A stretch of 28,514 bases of DNA from Deltaproteobacteria bacterium. GTDB lineage: Bacteria > Desulfobacterota > Desulfobacteria > Desulfobacterales > JAUVGT01. This document shows, piece by piece, positions 22,388 through 28,514 of this stretch (positions within the stretch are counted from its first letter, which is position 1; each line of letters begins with the position of its first letter). The DNA lies in the NCBI GenBank assembly GCA_030593645.1, contig JAUVGT010000004.1, positions 1 through 28,514 of the forward strand, written 5' to 3'. The notes under the pieces were generated by a model. It was not told the origin of the DNA. It did no database searches and saw only the letters and a list, made by a program, of their open reading frames with translations. Position numbers and translations under genes: made by a program.

Positions 22388-23014
22388 ATGCCGAAAACAA
22401 GTGGTGAAGAAACAAAAAAAAATATCCTTCAGGTTGCTGAAAAGCTCTTCGCTGAAAAAGGTTTTAATGGAACCAGTGTAAACACTATCGCAAAAACGGC
22501 GGGTGTGAATAAAGCATTAATCTATTATTATTTTAAAGACAAGAACGATATTATCGTTTCTTTATTTAAAAACATTGTTAATGAACTTGTGGAATACATA
22601 AATCAAAAGGTGACATCCGCAGAATCAGTAAATCAGGATTTCAGCATGCGGAATAAACTCAAAGAGGAAATAAAATTCTTTTTAAATAGAAAAAAGATTA
22701 TTTCAATCATGCTGATGGAAGCCCTGAAGGCGGATAACCGATCCGATTATTTGTTCCAATGCGCTGAAATATTTATAAATCACGAATTCAAAATGGTTAT
22801 GGAAGCCTTCAAGGATCATAAAAGAAATAAATTTCCTGAAACACTGCATTACATGGTATATGAATTCTTTACCGGCATCATCCCGATGATTACCTTTGTT
22901 GCCCTTCAGGATAAATGGTGTGAACATTTTCATTGCGATCAAGAAAAACTGCTGGAATATTTTATCGACTCGTTTGAAAAATCACACTTGTCGTCTCATT
23001 TGGGACTGAACTAA
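22388..23014 (+). CDS. TetR/AcrR family transcriptional regulator
   Basis: A 208-residue DNA-binding repressor. The N-terminal helix-turn-helix (about 8-54) has the classic TetR pattern: ILQVAEKLFAEKGFNGTSV, then IAKTAGVNKALIYYYFKDK. The remaining helices form the ligand-binding and dimer domain, which is divergent, so the inducer cannot be predicted. GGAG stands before the ATG. Two near-identical 20-bp operators flank the gene, one over its own promoter and one just before the metallo-beta-lactamase lipoprotein gene, so it most likely represses itself and the downstream genes. This is inferred from site placement. Confidence 0.9.
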   Translation: MPKTSGEETKKNILQVAEKLFAEKGFNGTSVNTIAKTAGVNKALIYYYFKDKNDIIVSLFKNIVNELVEYINQKVTSAESVNQDFSMRNKLKEEIKFFLNRKKIISIMLMEALKADNRSDYLFQCAEIFINHEFKMVMEAFKDHKRNKFPETLHYMVYEFFTGIIPMITFVALQDKWCEHFHCDQEKLLEYFIDSFEKSHLSSHLGLN

Positions 23015-23036
23015 GAATATTTTTTTTAGCATCTAA

Positions 23037-23056
23037 TTAACCGAACGGTTGGTTAA
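23037..23056 (+). promoter_or_regulatory. TetR-type operator 2, before the lipoprotein gene
   Basis: TTAACCGAACGGTTGGTTAA differs from operator 1 at two positions. A TAATTA (23034-23039) overlaps its left edge, as at the tetR promoter. It ends 40 bp before the lipoprotein ATG and gives the downstream genes their own control point. Confidence 0.75.
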
Positions 23057-23096
23057 TAGAAATTTGATATACATTCTTAAAAAACATGAGGTAAAC

Positions 23097-24137
23097 ATGA
23101 AAATCCTTCAACGCTATTATCAGTTGTTTTTCATAATATTGATTTCTGTATTGGGTCTATCTGCCTGCGGAACCGCTTACAGCGGCCGTTCTTCAGATCA
23201 TTTTGATGGATCCCGCTTTTTTAATCCAAAGCCTGATCATACATTCATGGACATGGTAAAATGGTTGTGGGAAATGGAAACCGTAGAATGGCCCGAATGG
23301 GTTGAAGACTCCAAACAGCCTCCACCCAAAAAGATTGTTGCACACAACCATCTCCGGGTTACATATATTAACCAAGCCACTGTTTTGATACAAATGGATG
23401 GTTTGAATATATTGACCGATCCCATCTGGTCATTCAGGGCAAGTCCGATGACATGGATCGGTCCTAAGAGGGTCCGTGCCCCGGGTGTTGCCCTCAATAA
23501 GCTTCCTGAAATTGATTATATTCTTATTTCCCATGATCATTATGATCATCTGGATCTGCCCACATTAAAAAAGCTCATCAGGCATCACAACCCAACAGTA
23601 TTAACCGGCCTGGGTGTAAAGAAGCTGCTGGCTTCAAAAGGTTTAGGAAACACGGTAGAAATGGACTGGTGGGACACATATTCAACGAAAGTACCGGATG
23701 TAAATATTACATTTGTACCCTCACGACATGGTTCCGGTAGAGGACCTTTTTCCGGGAATAAAACACTCTGGGGCGGTTATGTAATCGAAACTCCTGCAGG
23801 GCAGGTTTACTATGCCGGAGATACCGGGTTCGGTGATTTTATCTATTTAATTCAAAAAAGATATACCCGGGTCCGCCTTGCGATCCTTCCCATTGGCAGC
23901 TATGAAAAACGGTGGTTTATGAAAAGCCAGCACATGAATCCGGATGATGCCCTTCGGGTTCATAAAATACTCAACGCGCGTCAAAGTATGGGGTTTCATT
24001 ACGGCACATTTATCGAACACCCGGAACAGACCATAGATGCCCATGAAAAAGATTTGTCGATTGGGCTTAGAAAATACAAAATCCAGCCTGAACAGTTTTG
24101 GATATTAAAATTCGGTGAAGGCAGAAATGTACAATAA
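23097..24137 (+). CDS. Metallo-beta-lactamase-fold lipoprotein, NAPE-PLD/UlaG-like
   Basis: A 346-residue lipoprotein with lipobox LSAC (Cys24), so probably anchored in a periplasmic membrane leaflet. The MBL hydrolase domain spans about 85-340. It has the metal motif HxHxDH as His146, His148, Asp150, His151 (SHDHYDHLD), further ligands in PSRHGSGRG and YYAGDTGFGD, and a final FHYGTF. The block RVTYINQATVLIQMDGLNIL followed by LTDPIWSFRASP resembles N-acyl-phosphatidylethanolamine phospholipase D-type enzymes, which suggests a phosphodiesterase acting on lipids. This is an inference. I chose the ATG at 23097 because GAGG precedes it; the longer frame would start inside the operator. Confidence 0.85.
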   Translation: MKILQRYYQLFFIILISVLGLSACGTAYSGRSSDHFDGSRFFNPKPDHTFMDMVKWLWEMETVEWPEWVEDSKQPPPKKIVAHNHLRVTYINQATVLIQMDGLNILTDPIWSFRASPMTWIGPKRVRAPGVALNKLPEIDYILISHDHYDHLDLPTLKKLIRHHNPTVLTGLGVKKLLASKGLGNTVEMDWWDTYSTKVPDVNITFVPSRHGSGRGPFSGNKTLWGGYVIETPAGQVYYAGDTGFGDFIYLIQKRYTRVRLAILPIGSYEKRWFMKSQHMNPDDALRVHKILNARQSMGFHYGTFIEHPEQTIDAHEKDLSIGLRKYKIQPEQFWILKFGEGRNVQ

Positions 24138-24199
24138 ATTGTTAGAAGTAATTGGGAGTATAACCATAAATGCGAATCATTCTATTTAAGGAGAATAAA

Positions 24200-25204
24200 A
24201 TGAATAAATTAAACCTGGTGTTAGGCGCCAATGGACATCTTGGCAATAACCTTGTCCGGATTCTGTGTAAAAACGGCGAAAAAGTTAGAGCCGGTGTGCG
24301 AAACATTGATCATAAAGAACCTTTTAACGGTCTTGATTGTAAAACGGTTTTTGCAGATATATTAGATAAAGACTCACTAATAAATGCTATGAAAGGGGTA
24401 GACACTCTGTATATCGCGGCCGCAGTCTACAAATCATGGGCGAAAGATATCCAAAATGAAATTATCAATGTGAATATCAAGGGAACAAAAAACATCCTGG
24501 AAGCTGCCGCGGCTTGCAGAGTCAATAAGATTATTTATACAAGTTCAACATTTGCCTTGAACCATGACAACGTACCGACGGATGAATCAGGCTGGAATCA
24601 AAGCTATGCCGACCCGTACCGGATGTCGAAAACCGAAGCGGAAAAGCTGGCCTGGAACCTGGCCAAAAAGTACAATCTATGGATGGTTTCAATCCTTCCA
24701 TCAGGCATGATCGGTCCCCATTGTTTTGGCCATTTAACGCCAACCATGGAATTTCTATCAAAAATACTGAATAACCAGCTGCCGATCGATCCCAATTTCA
24801 ATTTTAGTTTTGTGGATATCCGGGATGTGGCTCAAACCATGATTAATACTTCAGAAAAAGGTAAAAACGGGGAGAGATATATTCTGGCCCAGGAAAATCC
24901 GATCAGCTCCACTGAGGTGTTTCATATTGCTAAATCACTTTTTCCGTCCACAAAAATTCCTTCTAAGAAACCCTATATGTTGATGTACACCGCAGCGACT
25001 GTTATGGAATTTGTCAGCATGATTACGAAAAAAAGGCCCTTGATGCTTCGAAGCCAGGTCAAAGCGTTTTACAAAGCGGATATCATATACAACACTTCAA
25101 AAGCCAAAACAGAGTTGGGATTTAATCCGAAACACCAAAAAACAATCCTGAAAGAGACCTTTAATTATCTTAAAGCACAGGATTCAATGATCAAAACTGC
25201 ATAA
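24200..25204 (+). CDS. NAD(P)-dependent extended short-chain dehydrogenase/epimerase
   Basis: A 334-residue cytosolic oxidoreductase of the extended SDR family, closest in feel to dihydroflavonol-4-reductase/3-beta-HSD-like enzymes. The nucleotide-binding glycine motif is GANGHLGNN (9-17, GxxGxxG). The catalytic Ser lies in IIYTSSTFAL, and the Tyr/Lys pair in DPYRMSKTEAEKL (YxxxK). The substrate is unknown. AAGGAG stands before the ATG at 24200; an earlier in-frame ATG (24170) lacks one. It begins 62 bp after the lipoprotein gene, probably in the same TetR-controlled transcript. Confidence 0.86.
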   Translation: MNKLNLVLGANGHLGNNLVRILCKNGEKVRAGVRNIDHKEPFNGLDCKTVFADILDKDSLINAMKGVDTLYIAAAVYKSWAKDIQNEIINVNIKGTKNILEAAAACRVNKIIYTSSTFALNHDNVPTDESGWNQSYADPYRMSKTEAEKLAWNLAKKYNLWMVSILPSGMIGPHCFGHLTPTMEFLSKILNNQLPIDPNFNFSFVDIRDVAQTMINTSEKGKNGERYILAQENPISSTEVFHIAKSLFPSTKIPSKKPYMLMYTAATVMEFVSMITKKRPLMLRSQVKAFYKADIIYNTSKAKTELGFNPKHQKTILKETFNYLKAQDSMIKTA

Positions 25205-25252
25205 ATGGACTTATAATGCTCAAATAATTAAAATCATAATAATGAGAAAAAT

Positions 25253-25789
25253 ATGGAAGGTTCCTTAATAAAAACCAAGCGTCTCTTTTCCGGAATATGG
25301 TCCGCCGCCGATCTTTCACTGGCAAAAAAACTGTGGGGTGATCCGCAGGTCACAAAATATATCGATGCGAGAGGAAAACTAACAAAAGAACACGTACAAT
25401 CCCGTCTGAATCAAGAAATTATTTGTGATAAAAAGTACAATGTTCAATACTGGCCAATTTTTCTGAATTCAAATGGAGAATTTATCGGCTGCTGCGGTCT
25501 TCGGCCTTATGAGCTAAAAAATAATATCTATGAAATCGGTTTTCATATCTGTTCTTCCCACTGGGGCGGAGGATTTGCCATGGAAGCCGCACGCGGTGTG
25601 ATGAAATATGCGTTTACACAGCTCAATGCCAAAGGACTTTTTGCCGGCCACAATCCAAATAACAGAGCCTCTCGAAAACTGCTGCAAAAGCTGGGTTTTT
25701 ATTACACTCACGATGAATATTATGAACCCACGGGTTTGAATCATCCGTCTTATCTGCTTACCACGGATGAATATCATCACCTGCCATAA
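25253..25789 (+). CDS. GNAT family N-acetyltransferase (RimJ/RimL type)
   Basis: A 178-residue cytosolic acetyltransferase. The acetyl-CoA-binding motif is HWGGGFAMEAARG (103-115), preceded by the EIGFHI strand and followed by GHNPNNRASRKLLQKLGF (132-149), typical of the RimJ/RimL-like branch. Members acetylate protein N-termini, amino acids or antibiotics; the target is unknown. The ribosome site is weak (GAG). It is the last gene of the plus-strand run after the TetR unit, 48 bp behind the SDR gene. Its stop overlaps the 3' end of the convergent DUF1287 gene by 13 bp. Confidence 0.88.
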   Translation: MEGSLIKTKRLFSGIWSAADLSLAKKLWGDPQVTKYIDARGKLTKEHVQSRLNQEIICDKKYNVQYWPIFLNSNGEFIGCCGLRPYELKNNIYEIGFHICSSHWGGGFAMEAARGVMKYAFTQLNAKGLFAGHNPNNRASRKLLQKLGFYYTHDEYYEPTGLNHPSYLLTTDEYHHLP

Positions 25790-26382
25790 TATCGGTAATG
25801 ACCAGTAATCGGAAATTCAAACAAAATATCTTCAAGTTTTGGTCCCCAGCCGATATTGTGAACAATCAGTGGACGCTTTCCATCCCCTGATTGTTTATTC
25901 ACGACAATCCCTATATGGGGCAGGTTTCCCGGAAGCATCCAGGTGACAAGATCACCAGTCACATAATCTCTGGGATTATTCGTTACTTTATATGAAATCC
26001 CCTTTCTTTTAAAAAATGTCTGTAAATTCGGCACACGCCGGTGATCAATGTTGGTATCCGGTCGTGACAACCCCCATATTTTGGGGAATGATTTAAAATG
26101 AGTTTTCATCTCTTCATGAACATCTTTTTGAAGATCGATTCCAAGTATCCTGTACGCGCGGATCACAACATCTGTGCACACACCAACATTTTCCGGTACA
26201 TCCCCGCCCGGATATTTAATTTTCCGATAACTTCCGTCATATGTCACGTCATGTTTCGTGCGTTCAATTACCGCATCAGATAAGCGGATACTGAAGTCTT
26301 TGGGTTCACCTTTTCGAAACGCGTTGGAATCGATTGGAAAAAGTAAAAAAGCAATCGTAATAACAAATATATAACACTTCAT
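25777..26382 (-). CDS. DUF1287 protein, exported NlpC/P60-like
   Basis: A 201-residue secreted protein with a signal peptide cleaved after SNA (residue 21). The DUF1287 core has candidate catalytic residues of the NlpC/P60-like cysteine peptidase fold: Cys69 in GVCTDVVIRAYR, His156 in LPHIGIVV and His175 in VHNIG. The activity of DUF1287 proteins has not, to my knowledge, been fixed, but the residue pattern fits an amidase or peptidase in the periplasm. AGAGG stands nine bases before the ATG. Its end overlaps the GNAT gene end-to-end by 13 bp. Confidence 0.84.
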   Translation of the reverse strand: MKCYIFVITIAFLLFPIDSNAFRKGEPKDFSIRLSDAVIERTKHDVTYDGSYRKIKYPGGDVPENVGVCTDVVIRAYRILGIDLQKDVHEEMKTHFKSFPKIWGLSRPDTNIDHRRVPNLQTFFKRKGISYKVTNNPRDYVTGDLVTWMLPGNLPHIGIVVNKQSGDGKRPLIVHNIGWGPKLEDILFEFPITGHYRYYGR

Positions 26383-26420
26383 ATTCCAGTGCCTCTTCTA
26401 CCTGTTACCTGATATTTCAA

Positions 26421-27410
26421 TTACGTGCCTGTGATTGCATATTTTCTGGTTATCTTAATACTCATATAAGACATAATTTTATATAATGTAAATACAATAA
26501 CAAAATAGATCCCCACACAAAGAATCGTGAATTCAAATACCATCAGACTGGCCGCCTGTGCATCTCTGATCGTTCTTGTAAGTTCATACATTGCAATAAG
26601 GCCCAACAATGAGGAGTCTTTAATTATATCCGCTGAAAGCCGTGGAACTGATGGTAAAATTAACAGGATAATCTTGAAATACACTTTGATATCCCCTTTT
26701 AATGGGTTGGGTTTAGCAAGGTGAATCTCCTCTTTTACAGATTTTATGATATTCGTTCCGGAATATACAGCCAGGGCGATAACGCCTAACCAAAATTTAT
26801 CAATCATGCTAATACCAGCAGAATGTATCACAGTACCTATCACGTAATACCATATAATAATATGCCACAGAACTGGAATACTGGAAGCCGATTCGATGAA
26901 AAACGTCATCAGGTATTTTAGAAAAGAAATCTTTGACGAATAAATTATTCCTCCCAATATACTAAAAAAAAATCCAAATATGATGGCAAAAAAGCTGATT
27001 GCTAATGTGACCCCTATCCCGATACTAACAACACCGGCTTTCCATTCAGATCCCACACCCATACCCAGCTTATATCCCTGTACGATTAGATCGTACTCTG
27101 TGACTAACAGGCTTTTTGCGGACACCTGGTAAATCGTGGTATCTTTTTTCCCTTTAATTGTAATTTCCGCAATATCATTATTTTCAGTAATTTTTTTGAC
27201 TCTTCCATCAATATCGGAATACACAACACTTACTTCATTATAGAAAAAATACTGTGGGGTTCTTTCCCATCCCCAATTGTAATCAATCCCATATTTGACA
27301 GCACAGACACCGCCAATAAAAATTGACAAAATAACCGCGGCAGCAATACCGACATGGATTATCTGGTGAGAATTCATTTTGAATCGTGTTTTCTTGTCAC
27401 CCTGTTTCAT
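26421..27410 (-). CDS. Amino-acid-type ABC transporter permease (HisM/GlnP-like) with periplasmic insert
   Basis: A 329-residue inner-membrane ABC permease. TM1 spans about 18-38 and is followed by a DYNWGWERTPQYFF motif of the polar amino-acid permease family. An extra soluble segment (about 57-115) precedes the transport domain. The transport domain carries five or so helices from 126 to 315 with a degenerate EAA loop (SGTNIIKSVKEEIHLAKPNP) and the family end-motif DIIKDSSLLGLIAMYEL. No ATPase or binding protein gene sits beside it in the window, which is odd for such transporters. Partners may lie elsewhere. AAGGAG precedes the ATG. Confidence 0.82.
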   Translation of the reverse strand: MKQGDKKTRFKMNSHQIIHVGIAAAVILSIFIGGVCAVKYGIDYNWGWERTPQYFFYNEVSVVYSDIDGRVKKITENNDIAEITIKGKKDTTIYQVSAKSLLVTEYDLIVQGYKLGMGVGSEWKAGVVSIGIGVTLAISFFAIIFGFFFSILGGIIYSSKISFLKYLMTFFIESASSIPVLWHIIIWYYVIGTVIHSAGISMIDKFWLGVIALAVYSGTNIIKSVKEEIHLAKPNPLKGDIKVYFKIILLILPSVPRLSADIIKDSSLLGLIAMYELTRTIRDAQAASLMVFEFTILCVGIYFVIVFTLYKIMSYMSIKITRKYAITGT

Positions 27411-27448
27411 CTTCTTCTCCTTTTTACCTGATTCCGTTTTCGGTTCTA

Positions 27449-28417
27449 TTATAAACGGTTCATATCCGTTATACTCCCATGATAAGATCCAATTATTCTT
27501 GAAGCCATATAGAATGCGGATAAAACATAAAAAATGATCGGTATGATCTTTACAAACAGGGCCAGTGATTGTTCAATTTCATCTTTGTAGTATTCGGCAA
27601 TCTTATCGAAAACCTGATCCATCCGCCCGGACTGCTCGCCCGTGGAAAGCATACTGATTACCATCGGAGGAAATACTTTTGAATGCGCAATGCTTTCCTG
27701 GAGGGTTTTACCCTGCCGGGTTGCCGCAGCGATGCCCAAACATTCGTTTTTCAGCCTGATATTACCGCTCACTTTTGCAGCTGTTTCGATTGATGATGCC
27801 ATGTGAATTCCCGCGCTGTATAGACATTTCCAGCCTATGATCAGTTTATATATGCTTATTTTTAATAACACAGAACCGATAACCGGAACACCTGAAATAA
27901 AGTTTCCAACCGCAAAATTTACTTTTTTCGATTTAACGATCCGATATACAGTATACGGCAGTACATCGATGACGATAATCGCTTTAACCATATCTATTAT
28001 AAATTGACCGGTGCTGTACCCGGGCATAAAAAAGAGATCCAGAAAAAATACCACAACAACAAATCCGTGAAGGTAGAAGAACGGCAGCATAAAACCTGAA
28101 ATCAATTTTGTTTTAAATCGATTAACCGATTCAAAATACTCGGCAAGAAAGAGCTGGTTTTGATCCAGGTTTCCGGATTTTTCTCCAATGCCGATTATTT
28201 CTGATTCAAAATCCGTAAAATAATCGCTATTCTTTTGCATTATGTCATTCAGTGAAATGCCTCTTTTTAAACCATGGTAAAGGATAGTAATCATTTTTAC
28301 GGTATTTTTATCCGGTTTCAATTTAAGGAGATTTTCAAGTGAACTTTCTATACTGATGCCTGAGTTGATCAGTGCGGCAAATTTTCGGTAAAATTCAATT
28401 TTCTTTTTTAAAGTCAT
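27449..28417 (-). CDS. Type II secretion system F-domain protein (GspF/PilC-like), short form
   Basis: A 322-residue inner-membrane platform protein of the T2SSF family, used in type II secretion or type IV pili. It has two repeated F domains: the first at about 10-92 (FYRKFAALINSGISIESSLE and IGIGEKSGNLD), the second at about 193-290 (KCLYSAGIHMASSIETAAKV and LSTGEQSGRMD). Each is followed by hydrophobic helices (about 107-135, 150-185 and 290-312). It is shorter than canonical GspF/PilC (about 400 residues) at the N-terminus. AAGGA precedes the ATG. The 97 bp upstream hold no clear gene. Neighbouring pilus or secretion genes are not in the window. Confidence 0.86.
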   Translation of the reverse strand: MTLKKKIEFYRKFAALINSGISIESSLENLLKLKPDKNTVKMITILYHGLKRGISLNDIMQKNSDYFTDFESEIIGIGEKSGNLDQNQLFLAEYFESVNRFKTKLISGFMLPFFYLHGFVVVVFFLDLFFMPGYSTGQFIIDMVKAIIVIDVLPYTVYRIVKSKKVNFAVGNFISGVPVIGSVLLKISIYKLIIGWKCLYSAGIHMASSIETAAKVSGNIRLKNECLGIAAATRQGKTLQESIAHSKVFPPMVISMLSTGEQSGRMDQVFDKIAEYYKDEIEQSLALFVKIIPIIFYVLSAFYMASRIIGSYHGSITDMNRL

Positions 28418-28514
28418 TCTTTTTCCTTTTACCTCTCACCGTCAAGCAACGTGGCCTGTAACACAGCCATCAAACCTAAGATGTGTTTACAAAACCGCTA
28501 AGATAATAATGCCA

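Noticed and set aside
28418..28514. Possible end of an upstream gene on the minus strand (a frame reading GIIILAVL then stop)
   Set aside because: Too short to support; the window edge cuts it off.
1..28514. CRISPR array, tRNA, rRNA, integrase or toxin-antitoxin pair
   Set aside because: No regularly spaced repeats, no tRNA-like cloverleaf noticed, and no matching protein motifs were found in any frame.

Overview
This 28.5 kb chromosomal window is moderately AT-rich and densely coded. It looks like a Gram-negative bacterium, most likely a deltaproteobacterium (Desulfobacterota, Desulfobacterales-like). The reasons are a large Cache/GAF/PAS hybrid histidine kinase, many membrane proteins and lipoproteins, paired hairpin repeats of the kind scattered through such genomes, and a TIGR02265-like protein. 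This placement is an inference, because no rRNA or marker gene is present. I see no rRNA, tRNA, CRISPR array, transposase, integrase or phage gene.

Layout. Positions 1-2.8 kb (minus strand) hold the 5' part of a peptide-type ABC solute-binding lipoprotein gene and dapA. The dapA gene has a roughly 200-nt leader with its own promoter, a 26-codon ORF with a Shine-Dalgarno site, and an intrinsic terminator just before the gene. Positions 3.0-7.6 kb (plus) encode a 1125-residue hybrid sensor kinase and a class IV (BCAT-like) aminotransferase, separated by a palindromic repeat. Positions 7.6-9.3 kb (minus) carry an L,D-transpeptidase and a Sel1-repeat protein around a MITE-like element whose end supplies the Sel1 gene's stop codon. 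Positions 9.5-11.4 kb (plus) hold a six-TM voltage-gated-type K+ channel with a C-terminal zinc ribbon, then a zinc-ribbon/TM/tandem-glutaredoxin protein.

From 11.4 to 22.05 kb every gene is on the minus strand. They are a saccharopine-dehydrogenase-like oxidoreductase, a ZnT9-like CDF transporter, a small unknown (DUF1285/DUF4505-like), a CPBP protease, a LysE exporter, a hemolysin-III protein, a NahK-like sugar kinase, a second LysE/RhtB exporter, a two-TM RCK K+ channel overlapping by ATGA an SNase-like membrane protein without its catalytic Glu, a TIGR02265-like protein, a zinc-ribbon unknown and an isochorismatase-like hydrolase.

From 22.1 to 25.8 kb (plus) lies a probable TetR-controlled unit: tetR, a NAPE-PLD-like metallo-beta-lactamase lipoprotein, an extended SDR and a GNAT. 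Near-identical 20-bp operators stand before tetR and before the lipoprotein gene. The window ends (minus) with a DUF1287 protein, an amino-acid-type ABC permease without visible partners and a type II secretion F-like protein. Most of this is ordinary housekeeping and accessory content. The parts most worth a second look are the dapA leader, the SNase-like/RCK-channel pair, the zinc-ribbon channel beside the tandem glutaredoxin, and the TetR operator pair.
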